Shown: positions 43,202 through 52,627, counted from the stretch's first letter. The stretch is 64,000 bases of DNA from Rhizobium sp. CCGE531 (GCF_003627795.1 NZ_CP032684.1:3201001-3265000); one strand, 5' to 3'. Notes: generated by a model not told the origin, from the letters alone. A program made the numbers and translations.

Positions 43202-43326
43202 CCCCCTCACCCTGCCCTCTCCCCGAGGGGAGAGGGGGATTGTGCCATAAGCACCTTCTCCCCTCGGGGAGAAGGTGGATTTCGGTGGTTGAGTAAAGCG
43301 AAATCGCCGAAAGACGGATGAGGGGG
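43202..43326. repeat. Rhizobial palindromic element between pgm and glgX
   Basis: Two strong hairpins (10-bp stem 43215-43224 with 43227-43236; 12-bp stem 43252-43263 with 43266-43277) sit inside outer arms CCCCCTCA (43202-43209) and TGAGGGGG (43319-43326). The element fills most of the 214-base pgm-glgX spacer. It is a common dispersed repeat type in rhizobia. Confidence 0.75.
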
Positions 43327-43396
43327 TTATCTGAGAGCGACGGCAAATTGTAGCACCTGGTCGCTCCAACCTCCGAAAATGGAAAGCCCGCGAGAC

Positions 43397-45367
43397 ATGT
43401 CAGAGCCGACAACCCGCTGCCTTGGAGCGACCCTCACCGAAACAGGTGTTGAATTTGCCGTCGCATCCAAACATGCCGAGCGTTTGGAGCTCTGCATGTT
43501 CGACGCCGAGGGCCACAAGGAGATCGCGCGTCTGCCCATCACCCGTGACGGCGACGAGCACCGCCTCTTTGTGAAGGATGCCAAGGAAGGCACGCGCTAC
43601 GGCCTGCGCGCCCATGGCACCTATGATCCCGATCGCGGCCTGTGGTTCGACCCGTCCAAGCTGCTGGTCGATCCCTATGCCAGGGAGATCGACCGGCCGT
43701 TTCGCTACGATCCGCGCCTGGGGGTCTTCGGGGCCGACACACAGGATCTGATGCCGAAGGCGATCGTCTCGCGCGATGTCGCCGTCAAGCCGGCCAAGCC
43801 TTTGTTTCAGCCCGGCGGCCTGATCTACGAGATCGCCGTAAAGCCCTTCACCATGTTGCATCCGGATGTGCCGGCTAAGAAGCGCGGCACGCTCGGCGCC
43901 CTCGCCCATCCCTCCGTCATCGCGCATCTCAAGCGCCTGCAGGTTGATGCCGTCGAGTTGATGCCGATTACCGCATGGATCGACGAGCGGCACCTGCCGC
44001 CGCTCGGCCTTACCAATGGCTGGGGCTACAACCCGGTCGCCTTCATGGCGCTCGACCCGCGTCTCGTGCCCGGCGGCATGAAGGAGTTGCGCGAGACGGT
44101 CGCCGCCCTTCACGCCGAAGGGATCGCCGTCATCCTCGATCTCGTCTTCAACCATACGGGCGAAAGCGACCGCCAGGGGCCGACCTTGTCATTGCGCGGC
44201 CTCGACAACCCCACCTATTTCCGCCACCTGCCGGACCAGCCCGGTATGCTCGTCAACGATACCGGCACGGGCAATACCATCGCCAGCGACCAGCCGGCGA
44301 CGCGCAAGCTCATCATCGACAGCCTGCGCCATTTCGTCCGGGCTGCCGGCATCGACGGCTTCCGCTTCGATCTCGCCACCGTGCTTGGCCGCAACGGCAA
44401 GGGCTTCGATCCGGAAAGCATGACGCTGCGCACCATGCTGGCGGACGAGGTGCTGCAGGATCGGATCATGATCGCCGAACCCTGGGATATCGGCGCCGGC
44501 GGCTACCAGCTCGGGAATTTTCCCGCACCCTTCCTTGAATGGAACGACCGCGCCCGCGACGACCTGCGCCGCTTTTGGCGCGGCGATGCCGGCATCGGCG
44601 ATCTCGCGACCGTGCTTGCCGGCTCCTCCTCCATCTTCGGCCGTGACGGGCGCGCGCAGACGCGCAGCGTCAATTTCCTCGCCGCCCACGACGGCTTCAC
44701 GCTGATGGACCTCGTTTCTTACGAGAACAAGCACAATGAGGCCAATGGCGAGAAGAATCGCGACGGCCACAATGAGAACTTCTCCTGGAACAACGGCATC
44801 GAAGGCAAGACCGACGACCCGTCGATCCAGCGCAAGCGCCGCGCCGATATCGAAGCCATGCTGTCGACGCTCTTTGCCACGCGCGGCACGATCATGCTGA
44901 CATCAGGCGACGAAGGCGGGCGCAGCCAGCAGGGCAATAACAATGCCTATTGCCAGGACAATGCCATCACCTGGATGGACTGGAAGGTGCTGGACGAGGA
45001 GCTGATCGGCCATGCCGCATGGCTTGCCGGCCTGCGCCGCCGTTTCGCCGCCTTCGGCGACATGGACTTCTTCCATGGCGATGGCGATGTGTTCTGGTTC
45101 TCAAGCGCGGGAATGCCGATGGCGGTGCCGGATTGGGAAGCGCCGAGCGCGAGCGTGCTCGGTATGGCGCTGCGGACGCAGGATCGCGCCACCGGCCGCT
45201 CGACACGGCTTGCCATTCTGTTCAACCGCGCAGCCGAAGAGCTCCATGCCACACTGCCCGCCTCGGAAAATGGCGGCTGGTCGCTGCTGACGACGACTGG
45301 CGAAACGACAGTCGGTGAGCCAATCACCGTTCCCGCCCGCTCCGTCGCCTTTCTTCTGGAAAAATGA
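43397..45367 (+). CDS. glgX: Glycogen debranching enzyme
   Basis: 656 residues from the ATG at 43397 (MSEPTTRCLG), with GGAAAG upstream; an ATG at 43379 adds six. It is a GH13_11 isoamylase-type enzyme that hydrolyses alpha-1,6 bonds of phosphorylase-trimmed glycogen. An N-terminal CBM48 domain precedes the barrel. DGFRFDLATVLG holds the nucleophile, IAEPWDIGAGGYQ the acid/base, and NFLAAHDGFTLMD the third carboxylate region. It lies behind a palindromic repeat after pgm, so it may have separate transcription or read-through from the operon. Confidence 0.95.
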   Translation: MSEPTTRCLGATLTETGVEFAVASKHAERLELCMFDAEGHKEIARLPITRDGDEHRLFVKDAKEGTRYGLRAHGTYDPDRGLWFDPSKLLVDPYAREIDRPFRYDPRLGVFGADTQDLMPKAIVSRDVAVKPAKPLFQPGGLIYEIAVKPFTMLHPDVPAKKRGTLGALAHPSVIAHLKRLQVDAVELMPITAWIDERHLPPLGLTNGWGYNPVAFMALDPRLVPGGMKELRETVAALHAEGIAVILDLVFNHTGESDRQGPTLSLRGLDNPTYFRHLPDQPGMLVNDTGTGNTIASDQPATRKLIIDSLRHFVRAAGIDGFRFDLATVLGRNGKGFDPESMTLRTMLADEVLQDRIMIAEPWDIGAGGYQLGNFPAPFLEWNDRARDDLRRFWRGDAGIGDLATVLAGSSSIFGRDGRAQTRSVNFLAAHDGFTLMDLVSYENKHNEANGEKNRDGHNENFSWNNGIEGKTDDPSIQRKRRADIEAMLSTLFATRGTIMLTSGDEGGRSQQGNNNAYCQDNAITWMDWKVLDEELIGHAAWLAGLRRRFAAFGDMDFFHGDGDVFWFSSAGMPMAVPDWEAPSASVLGMALRTQDRATGRSTRLAILFNRAAEELHATLPASENGGWSLLTTTGETTVGEPITVPARSVAFLLEK

Positions 45368-45435
45368 TCGCGGTTGCACTTTCAGTCTCGATTCGCCAGA
45401 AAGGGTCAGCGGCCACTTAGACTAACGAGGATGGA

Positions 45436-45924
45436 ATGCCCGGCGAAATTTCGCTTGTTGAGATCATGAAACAGACGGGAACGGAGATCGGCATCTCCGA
45501 TTGGATCATCGTGGAGCAGACGATGATCGACACCTTTGCCGATGCAACGCTCGATCATCAGTTCATCCATGTCGATCCCGAGCGCGCCAGGGCGGAAACG
45601 CCCTATGGCGGCACCATCGCCCACGGCTTCCTGACGCTCTCCTTACTCTCGGCGATGAACTACAGCGGCCTGCCGAAGATCCGCGAACAGACCATGGGCA
45701 TCAATTACGGCTTCGAGAAGATCCGCTTCATGTCGCCGGTCAAATGCGGCGCGCGCGTGCGCGGACGCTTCATGCTTGCCGAAACGCGGCTACGCGGCGC
45801 CAGCATGCTGATGCTGACCTATGACGTAACAGTCGAGATCGAGAACGAGCGCAAGCCGGCGCTGACTGCGACATGGACGACCATATCGCAGTTCGACCCG
45901 AAGGATCGGCCGGAGGAAAACTAA
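45436..45924 (+). CDS. MaoC-family (NodN-like) dehydratase
   Basis: 162 residues with a single hot-dog domain. The hydratase motif is visible as FADATLDHQFIHVDPERA with the catalytic Asp and His, and GGTIAHGFLTLSL follows. MaoC/NodN proteins hydrate enoyl-CoA-like thioesters; the substrate is unknown. Its stop overlaps the stop of soxG on the other strand by 4 bases. Confidence 0.88.
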   Translation: MPGEISLVEIMKQTGTEIGISDWIIVEQTMIDTFADATLDHQFIHVDPERARAETPYGGTIAHGFLTLSLLSAMNYSGLPKIREQTMGINYGFEKIRFMSPVKCGARVRGRFMLAETRLRGASMLMLTYDVTVEIENERKPALTATWTTISQFDPKDRPEEN

Positions 45925-46469
45925 AGTCCGGCATCCTCCGCGCCCTCGGCCAGAAGGCCGAAGGCGTAGTCGGAGAAGGAGCGCCAGACTTCGACACGGA
46001 ACGTCTCTTGATCGAGGCGCAGCACCACGACTTCCGCCTTGCCGAGCAGCGTGCGCGAGCAGGCGCCGACGGGAAATGCGCTCAGCGAAACATCCTGCGG
46101 GCAGCCGGCGGCAAGTGTTGCTTCCGCGCCGGGACCGGAGACGATCACAGCCGTATTGCGATGCGAGACATCGGTCGCCGAGTGCAGAGCGCCAGCTGAT
46201 GCGGCCAGGCCGACCAGATCGGCGCCGCTCTCATCGATGACAAGCCATTCGTCCGGACCGAGCCAAAGGGCATGACGCCCGTTGGCGCTGGCAGACGTCT
46301 TCGGCCGGGTCGGCACTTGCAGGCCAAGCGCCTGCGAAAGACCGCCGACGGAATCGGCCGGTGCGCGCAGTGCAATGCGGCTTGCGGGGGCTGCGGACGT
46401 CAGCCGGACGGTGGAAGAACCTCCGTGGCGGCCGGCGAGCGGCGGTTTGCGGGTAGCGAGATCAGCCAT
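45921..46469 (-). CDS. soxG: Sarcosine oxidase gamma subunit
   Basis: 182 residues from the ATG at 46469, with GGAAGGAGG upstream; an in-frame start at 46493 lies inside soxA. It is the small subunit of heterotetrameric sarcosine oxidase, related to the C-terminal half of GcvT-like folds, with LWLGPDEWLVI and TDVSHRNTAVIVSGP as recognisable blocks. It overlaps the soxA stop by 8 bases and is the last gene of the operon. Confidence 0.9.
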   Translation of the reverse strand: MADLATRKPPLAGRHGGSSTVRLTSAAPASRIALRAPADSVGGLSQALGLQVPTRPKTSASANGRHALWLGPDEWLVIDESGADLVGLAASAGALHSATDVSHRNTAVIVSGPGAEATLAAGCPQDVSLSAFPVGACSRTLLGKAEVVVLRLDQETFRVEVWRSFSDYAFGLLAEGAEDAGL

Positions 46470-49458
46470 TGATCCGGCCTCCTTCCTTGTCAAAGAACAC
46501 CAGATCCGTCACCTCGACGGCAATCGTCTTGTCGGGCATCGGCACATAAAGCGTCTTGCCCATGCGCTCTCGCCCGCCGGCAACCAGCGCGAAGGCGATG
46601 GAGCGGCCGAGATTTTCGGACCAGTAGGAAGAGGTGACATGACCAAGCATGGTCATCGGCTTCGGTTCGTTCGGATCGGCGACGATCTGCGCGCCTTCCT
46701 CCAGCACCACCTTCGGATCGCGCGTGACGAGACCGACGAGCTGCTTGCGCCCTTCCTTGACGAGATCCGGCCGCTTCAAGCCGCGAATACCGACGAAATC
46801 GGTCTTCTTCTTGGAAACGGCCCAGGCAAGGCCGGCGTCATCGGGCGTTACCGTGCCATCGGTATCCTGGCCGACGATGATATAGCCCTTCTCGGCGCGC
46901 AGCACGTGCATGGTTTCCGTGCCGTAGGCGCAGGCGCCCAGCGGCTCGGCGCGAGCCCAGACGGCCTCCCAGACGGACTGGCCGTAATCGGCCGGCACGT
47001 TGATTTCATAGCCGACTTCACCCGTGAAGGAGACGCGGAACAACCGTGCCGGCACGCCGCAGACCTTGCACTCGGCCACGCTCATATGCGGGAAGGCCTC
47101 GTTGGACAGATCTTGGCCTTCGACGAGCGGCTCGATGATCTCGCGCGCCTTCGGACCCTGGATCGCGATGACGGCCCATTGCTCGGTGGTCGAGGTCAGC
47201 CACACCTTCAGATGCGGGAATTCGGTCTGCAGATAGTCTTCCATGTGATGCAGCACGCGCGGCGCGCCGCCGGTCGTGGTCGTCACATGGAAACGATCCT
47301 CAGCCAGACGCCCGACGACGCCGTCGTCATAGACGAAGCCATCCTCGCGGGTCATGATGCCGTAGCGGCAGCGGCCGGGTTTCAGCGTGTCCCAGGCATT
47401 GGTGTAGAGGAGGTTCAGGAATTCCGCCGCATCCGGCCCGACCACTTCGATCTTGCCGAGCGTCGAGGCATCGAACACGCCGGCCACTTCGCGCGCCGTG
47501 CGGCATTCGCGATCGACGGCCTGATGCATGGTCTCGCCGGCGCGCGGATAGAACCAGGCGCGCTTCCAGTTGCCGACATCTTCGAAGATCGCGCCATGCG
47601 CCTCTTCCCAGGCATGCATCGGCGTCTTGCGGGTGGGATCGAAAAGAGGCCCACGCGAATGGCTGATCAGCGTGCCGTAGGTGACAGGCGTATAGGGTGC
47701 GCGGAAGGTGGTGAGACCGACCTGCGGAATATCCTTGCCAAGCATTTCGGCGGCAATCGCCAGCCCATGCATGTTGGAAAGCTTGCCCTGGTCGGAGGCC
47801 ATGCCGTTGGTGGTGAAGCGCTTGATATGCTCGATGGAATGCATGCCCTCGCGCACGGCAAGACGGATATCCTTGGCGCAGACGTCGTGCTGGAAATCGA
47901 CGAAGGCCTTGGCATTCGTGTCCGGCCCGGCGCCTTCGGCAGCACCGATCATGCCGCCTGTCCACTCGAAAGCCTGCTCGGCATGAAGCTGGATCTTCTC
48001 GCCGCCATTGGTCGCGCCGGTGGCGCGCGCCATCAGCTCGCCGGCTGCCAGCGATTCCTCGATCGCCGCCTGCAGGCCATCCGTACCGTTGCACGCACCG
48101 ACCGAAAGGCAATCCTGAACATAGGTGCCCGGCAGGAAGCGCTGCTTCTCGGCATCGAATTTCAGCTTGCCGCGCGACTGCGAGAAGAGATGAACGGAGG
48201 GCGTCCAGCCCGATGAAACCAGCAGGGCATCGATCGCGATCTTGCGCTTGGCGGAGCTGCCGTTGCGCGCGACGGTCATCGAGGAAACGCGAAGCTTGCC
48301 GGCCGTATCGATGACGGCATAATCGGTCATCACCTCGATACCGAGCCGCTTCGCCTCGGCCAGAACCGCCTCGCCCGGCCGTGCCCGGCTATCGACGATG
48401 GCGGCAACGGAAACGCCGGCACGCTTCAGATCGAAGGCGGCTTCATAGGCCGAATCATGCGCCGTATAGACACCGATTTTCGCGCCGACGGCGACGCCGT
48501 AATGATTGAGATAGGCGCGCGCGGCGGAGGCGAGCATGATGCCCGGCCGGTCGTTGTTCGGAAACACCATGTGGCGTTCGATGGCGCCCGTCGCCATGAT
48601 CACGCGCTTGGTGCGCACCTGCCACAAACGCTCGCGCGGCAAGTCGCGGCCCGGCTTCGCCAGGTGATCTGTCACGCGTTCGGCAAGGCCGACGAAATTA
48701 TGATTGTAGTAGCCGAAGGCCGTCGTGCGGGTCAGCACCTGGACATTCGGCATCGCCTTGAGCTTGGCGACGATAGTCTGTGCCCAGTCATAGCCTTCGA
48801 CGCCGTCGATCTTGGTGCCGGTGTCGAAGCGCAGCGCGCCGCCGACTTCCGGCTGCTCGTCGCAGAGGATGACCTTGGCGCCAGTTTCGGCAGCGGCCAT
48901 AGCCGCGGAAAGACCAGCAATGCCGGCGCCGACGACCAGCACGTCGCAATGGGTATAGCGGCTGGCGTAATGATCCGGATCTTCCTCCGTCGGCGCGACA
49001 CCGAGACCGGCGGCGCGGCGGATGAAGGGTTCGTAAATGTGCTTCCAGGCCGCCTTCGGCCACATGAAGGTCTTGTAGTAGAAGCCGGCCGCAAAGAACG
49101 GCGACATGAGATTGTTGACGCTGCCGACATCGAAAGCCAGCGACGGCCAGCGGTTCTGCGACTGCGCCTTCATGCCGTCGAAGACTTCCTGCACGCTGGC
49201 GCGCACGTTCGGCTGCCGCCGCGCCGCATCGCGGGAGATATCGAGCAGCGCGTTCGGCTCTTCGGCTCCGGCTGACAGGATGCCGCGCGGACGGTGATAC
49301 TTGAAGGATCGGCCGACGAGGTGCACGCCGTTGGCAAGCAGCGCCGAGGCGACAGTATCGCCTTCGAGCGCGGTATAGCTCTTGCCGTCAAAAGTGAAGC
49401 GAGCGGTTCTGGCCGGCGTCAGACGTCCCTTGCCCGCGATACGATTGGCGCCGCTCAT
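46462..49458 (-). CDS. soxA: Sarcosine oxidase alpha subunit
   Basis: 998 residues. It is the largest subunit of the heterotetrameric enzyme that oxidises sarcosine to glycine and H2O2, passing the methylene group to tetrahydrofolate. The N-terminus holds a 2Fe-2S-ferredoxin-like fold without a cluster (FDGKSYTALEGDTVASALLA). A dinucleotide-binding domain follows (VVGAGIAGLSAAMAAAETGA). The C-terminal third is a GcvT-like folate-binding domain (SLGKIEVVGPDAAEFL). It overlaps soxD by 4 bases and soxG by 8. Confidence 0.96.
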   Translation of the reverse strand: MSGANRIAGKGRLTPARTARFTFDGKSYTALEGDTVASALLANGVHLVGRSFKYHRPRGILSAGAEEPNALLDISRDAARRQPNVRASVQEVFDGMKAQSQNRWPSLAFDVGSVNNLMSPFFAAGFYYKTFMWPKAAWKHIYEPFIRRAAGLGVAPTEEDPDHYASRYTHCDVLVVGAGIAGLSAAMAAAETGAKVILCDEQPEVGGALRFDTGTKIDGVEGYDWAQTIVAKLKAMPNVQVLTRTTAFGYYNHNFVGLAERVTDHLAKPGRDLPRERLWQVRTKRVIMATGAIERHMVFPNNDRPGIMLASAARAYLNHYGVAVGAKIGVYTAHDSAYEAAFDLKRAGVSVAAIVDSRARPGEAVLAEAKRLGIEVMTDYAVIDTAGKLRVSSMTVARNGSSAKRKIAIDALLVSSGWTPSVHLFSQSRGKLKFDAEKQRFLPGTYVQDCLSVGACNGTDGLQAAIEESLAAGELMARATGATNGGEKIQLHAEQAFEWTGGMIGAAEGAGPDTNAKAFVDFQHDVCAKDIRLAVREGMHSIEHIKRFTTNGMASDQGKLSNMHGLAIAAEMLGKDIPQVGLTTFRAPYTPVTYGTLISHSRGPLFDPTRKTPMHAWEEAHGAIFEDVGNWKRAWFYPRAGETMHQAVDRECRTAREVAGVFDASTLGKIEVVGPDAAEFLNLLYTNAWDTLKPGRCRYGIMTREDGFVYDDGVVGRLAEDRFHVTTTTGGAPRVLHHMEDYLQTEFPHLKVWLTSTTEQWAVIAIQGPKAREIIEPLVEGQDLSNEAFPHMSVAECKVCGVPARLFRVSFTGEVGYEINVPADYGQSVWEAVWARAEPLGACAYGTETMHVLRAEKGYIIVGQDTDGTVTPDDAGLAWAVSKKKTDFVGIRGLKRPDLVKEGRKQLVGLVTRDPKVVLEEGAQIVADPNEPKPMTMLGHVTSSYWSENLGRSIAFALVAGGRERMGKTLYVPMPDKTIAVEVTDLVFFDKEGGRING

Positions 49459-49820
49459 TCAGCAAATCCCTCTGTTTGTACCGTCTGTTCTTGTTCGTTC
49501 TGATGCTGTGCGACCGGCTTGGAAGCGCCCGGCAGCAGCGTCGCGGGATCCGGCTTCGGCTCGCCGGCCTTGTAGGTGCGGTAGAAATGGTCGCTCACCG
49601 TGTCGCGCGCCGCGTTGAAAAAGCGGCCGCAGCCATGGATATGCCGCCAGCGCTCGAAGATCATGCCCTTCGGGTTGTCGCGCAGGAAGAAATACTCCTC
49701 GAATTCCTCATCCGAGATCCCGGCGATATTGGCCGGCCGCACGATATGCGCGTCGCCGGCGTTGCGGAATTCGAGTTCCGAACGCTCTTCCTCGCAATAG
49801 GGGCAGTAAATCAGCAGCAT
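49455..49820 (-). CDS. soxD: Sarcosine oxidase delta subunit
   Basis: 121 residues. The small zinc-binding subunit. The metal ligands are visible as C6 and C9 (YCPYC), H60 and C64 (RHIHGCGRFF). Its tail is longer and more polar than usual (PVAQHQNEQEQ). It overlaps soxA by 4 bases. Confidence 0.95.
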   Translation of the reverse strand: MLLIYCPYCEEERSELEFRNAGDAHIVRPANIAGISDEEFEEYFFLRDNPKGMIFERWRHIHGCGRFFNAARDTVSDHFYRTYKAGEPKPDPATLLPGASKPVAQHQNEQEQTVQTEGFAE

Positions 49821-49835
49821 CGTTTTCTACCTGTG

Positions 49836-50255
49836 TTAAAGCTCGGAGCCGGAAAGGCTTGTGCCGGGAGGCTGGGCGCAGAGCCGCCGTCCCATGATGA
49901 CGAAAGGTGTTATGCGCTTCAGCAGCGCCTCCAGCGAACCATAGGGTTTCAGCACGTCGGTCATCCCCATATTGACCAGGCTCATGCCGAACAGATCCGT
50001 ATCGAGCACGAAAGCGCGCGTTGCCTCGGGCTTCTGCTCCGGCACGAAATAAACGGCCGGCTTGTTCAGCACCTTGGCGCAGGCAAGCACGCCGCTCTCG
50101 GCCGTGAAAGGCCAGTCGGCCTCATCCTTCGCCTTGTGGATCACCTGCATGCGAAAATCCTTGGCCCCTGGAACAAGATCGTTGACTGCGGTCACGATCG
50201 TTCCTGCCGGCAGTGAAAGCCCCGCTGCAAGAACGATCCCGACCGCCGCCGACAT
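49836..50255 (-). CDS. DUF2511-like small exported protein inside the sarcosine oxidase operon
   Basis: 139 residues. Its start overlaps the soxB stop (ATGA at 50252-50255 region) and it ends 15 bases before soxD, so it is translated within the operon. The N-terminus (AAVGIVLAAGLSLPAGTIV) is a signal-like hydrophobic segment. The core resembles DUF2511 (YebY type), with DWPFTAESGVLACAK and KPAVYFVPEQ. A second cysteine occurs in GRRLCAQPPG. This is not a subunit of known sarcosine oxidases, and soxB-soxD are usually adjacent. It may have been inserted into the operon. The family call is tentative. Confidence 0.65.
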   Translation of the reverse strand: MSAAVGIVLAAGLSLPAGTIVTAVNDLVPGAKDFRMQVIHKAKDEADWPFTAESGVLACAKVLNKPAVYFVPEQKPEATRAFVLDTDLFGMSLVNMGMTDVLKPYGSLEALLKRITPFVIMGRRLCAQPPGTSLSGSEL

Positions 50256-51508
50256 CAGTGCGCCACGGCGGCCGCTGCCGCCTCATCGATCAATCGGCCG
50301 GTGCGGAAGCGATCCAGATTAAGCCCGGCATTGAACCGATGCGGCTCGTCGCGGGCAATCAGATGCGCGAACAGATTGGCCGAACCCGGCGTCGCCTTGA
50401 AGCCGCCCGTGCCCCAGCCGCAATTGACATAGAGCCCCGGCACCGGCGTCTTCGACTGGATCGCCGAACGGTCCGGCGTATTGTCGACGATGCCGCCCCA
50501 GGAGCGCATCATCTTCACGCGGCGGAACATCGGGAACAGCTCGCAGATCGCATCCAGCGTGTGGGTGATGATCTGCAGGCCGCCGGTCTGGCTGTAGGAA
50601 TTATACTGGTCCGTGCCGGCACCAATGACGAGCTCGCCCTTGTCGGATTGCGAGATATAGGCATGCACCGTGTTCGACATGACGACGCAGGGGAAGATCG
50701 GCTTCAGCGGCTCGGAGACGAGCGCCTGCAGCGGGCTCGATTGCAGCGGCACGCGCACGCCGGCCATCTGCATGACGACGGTCGTATGGCCGGCTGCGGA
50801 AACGCCGATCTTCTTGGCGCCGATGAAGCCCTTGCTGGTGTCGACGCCGGTCACGCGACCATCCGGCCCGCGGCGAATGCCGGTCACTTCGCAATTCTGG
50901 ATGATGTGCACGCCGCGATCGGAAGCCGCGCGGGCAAAGCCCCAGGCGACAGCATCGTGGCGCGCCGTGCCGCCGCGACGCTGCAGGGCGGCACCGTTGA
51001 TCGGATAGCGAGCGGTCTTCGAAATATCGAGCGGCGGACAATAGGCCCTGGCCTGTTCGGGCGTCAGCCATTCATTGTCGATGCCGTAGAGACGGTTGGC
51101 GTGAATATGCCGTTTGAAGGACTGCTGGTCATGCACATTGTGCGACAGCATCATCACGCCGCGCGGCGAATACATGACATTGTAATTGAGATCCTGAGAA
51201 AGCCCCTCCCAGAGCTTCATCGAATGCTCGTAGATGTGCATGCTCTCTTCATAGAGATAGTTCGAGCGGATGATGGTCGTGTTGCGGCCGGTATTGCCGC
51301 CGCCGAGCCAGCCCTTTTCGATCACGGCGACATTGGTGATGCCGTGCTCCTTGGCGAGATAGTAGGCGGCACCCAGGCCATGACCGCCGGCGCCGACGAT
51401 GATGACGTCATACTCCTTGCGCGGCTCCGGCGAGGTCCATTGAGCCTCCCAGCCCTTGTGAGCCCGCATCGCTTCCCGTGCCACGGCAAAAACCGAGTAT
51501 TTACGCAT
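50255..51508 (-). CDS. soxB: Sarcosine oxidase beta subunit
   Basis: 417 residues. The flavin subunit holding the sarcosine site and covalent FMN at the alpha-beta interface. The FAD-binding motif reads VIIVGAGGHGLGAAYYLAKE near residue 35. GWLGGGNTGRNTTIIRSNYL, including the early basic residues, and the C-terminal YVNCGWGTGGFKATPGS are typical. It is the first gene of the soxB-D-A-G operon, interrupted by a DUF2511-like gene. A GGAG ribosome site precedes the ATG. Confidence 0.96.
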   Translation of the reverse strand: MRKYSVFAVAREAMRAHKGWEAQWTSPEPRKEYDVIIVGAGGHGLGAAYYLAKEHGITNVAVIEKGWLGGGNTGRNTTIIRSNYLYEESMHIYEHSMKLWEGLSQDLNYNVMYSPRGVMMLSHNVHDQQSFKRHIHANRLYGIDNEWLTPEQARAYCPPLDISKTARYPINGAALQRRGGTARHDAVAWGFARAASDRGVHIIQNCEVTGIRRGPDGRVTGVDTSKGFIGAKKIGVSAAGHTTVVMQMAGVRVPLQSSPLQALVSEPLKPIFPCVVMSNTVHAYISQSDKGELVIGAGTDQYNSYSQTGGLQIITHTLDAICELFPMFRRVKMMRSWGGIVDNTPDRSAIQSKTPVPGLYVNCGWGTGGFKATPGSANLFAHLIARDEPHRFNAGLNLDRFRTGRLIDEAAAAAVAH

Positions 51509-51670
51509 TCGCCCTCAACTCCTTCAGGCAAGACGCCCTTCTTGTGGGTCATACAAATCGCAAATCAAAAACCGACACAACGGCTCTTTTGCGACGCATT
51601 CAGGACCGTCTTTCGACACGGTTAAAATTGCCGCGTTCCCGGTTGGCCCGCTTATGACCTCTTAGCAGTT

Positions 51671-51949
51671 TTATTTGCGCTGCAGATGGCAGACCTTCAC
51701 CCGTCCGCCATGACCATCCTTACGCCAGACACACCCCTCTTTCCGCGGCTTCTCATTATAAAGATAGATCCTCGCACGATGCTTGCTGTCGAAGGTCTGA
51801 TTGGAAAAGTCGTGACCGCCGATGCGGACATTCTTGCCGAGTCGCACTTCGCCGGCCGTGGCGGGTGCAAGCGCTGCGACGAGAACGACGAGGGCAAAGA
51901 TTGGCGCTGCAAGCAATCTTCCAGCGACAACAAAATCAAGCGATTTCAT
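51671..51949 (-). CDS. Small exported basic hypothetical protein
   Basis: 92 residues from the ATG at 51949, with GGGAGAA upstream. A signal peptide (about residues 1-32, ending ALAPATAGE) is followed by a short basic domain rich in Lys, Arg and His, with two cysteines (EGCVWRKDG and VKVCHLQRK) that may form a disulfide. No domain recognised. It probably acts in the periplasm. Confidence 0.68.
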   Translation of the reverse strand: MKSLDFVVAGRLLAAPIFALVVLVAALAPATAGEVRLGKNVRIGGHDFSNQTFDSKHRARIYLYNEKPRKEGCVWRKDGHGGRVKVCHLQRK

Positions 51950-52165
51950 AAAACGATTCTCCCTGGCCTTAGACAACTGCTTGAATGGCACAATTGCCAT
52001 AACGCATGAATGATTGTGATCCGGAATACCCACGTGAGCATGTCAATGTCGCAAAGATAGGCGCGCCGATCCGGCACTTAATGGCTTCGACGAAGCCAGA
52101 CAGGCATCGCCGCCGCAACTCAGCCCTCGACAAACCGCTTTTTCCTCTGCAAAGTCACGATCTGG

Positions 52166-52194
52166 CTGGACTTTGACAAACCGATCTGTTATCT
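52166..52194 (+). promoter_or_regulatory. Possible promoter of rpsU
   Basis: CTGGAC (52166-52171), 17 bases, TTATCT (52189-52194), about 95 bases before the rpsU start. The rest of the 348-base gap (51950-52297) shows a 7-bp hairpin at 52082-52098 and nothing else I can assign. Confidence 0.35.
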
Positions 52195-52297
52195 CGCCTA
52201 ACCAATCGCAAGGCTGCGGCTTCGCGAACGTTATATTTTTGCCTCCTGGCGCTGCTGTTGCCGCTGGCATCAACCAAACCAAAGGAACGTGATTCTC

Positions 52298-52510
52298 GTG
52301 CAGGTACTTGTCCGCGATAACAATGTCGACCAGGCTCTCCGCGCTCTCAAGAAGAAGATGCAGCGCGAAGGTATTTTCCGCGAAATGAAGATGCGCGACT
52401 ACTATGAAAAGCCGTCGCAGAAGCGTGCTCGCGAGAAGGCTGAAGCTGTTCGTCGCGTTCGCAAGCTCGCACGCAAGCGCGCTCAGCGCGAAGGCCTGGT
52501 TGCCAAGTAA
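52298..52510 (+). CDS. rpsU: 30S ribosomal protein S21
   Basis: 70 residues from the GTG at 52298 ([10 protein letters not shown], read as Met). AAAGGAA lies 10 bases upstream; an in-frame GTG at 52289 is too close to it. S21 binds near the anti-Shine-Dalgarno end of 16S rRNA and helps start translation. The basic C-terminal half ([20 protein letters not shown]) is characteristic. Confidence 0.96.
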   Translation: MQVLVRDNNVDQALRALKKKMQREGIFREMKMRDYYEKPSQKRAREKAEAVRRVRKLARKRAQREGLVAK

Positions 52511-52627
52511 TCGCCGTTTTTTCGACGTTTTCAGACGCATGTGGGGCGGGGGCGAGTCGTTCGCCGCCGCCTTTTTGATTTATTCTCTGCGCAAATCGGA
52601 TTAAATCAGAACAGCCTGATATGACGC

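Noticed and set aside
45436..45924. NodN as evidence for nodulation genes
   Set aside because: MaoC/NodN-like dehydratases are widespread; no nod box or other nod gene is nearby.
46282..48216. 644-codon frame antisense to soxA and soxG
   Set aside because: Shadow of soxA; no ribosome site and no recognisable domain.
50213..51625. 470-codon frame antisense to soxB
   Set aside because: Shadow of soxB with repetitive arginine- and alanine-rich translation.
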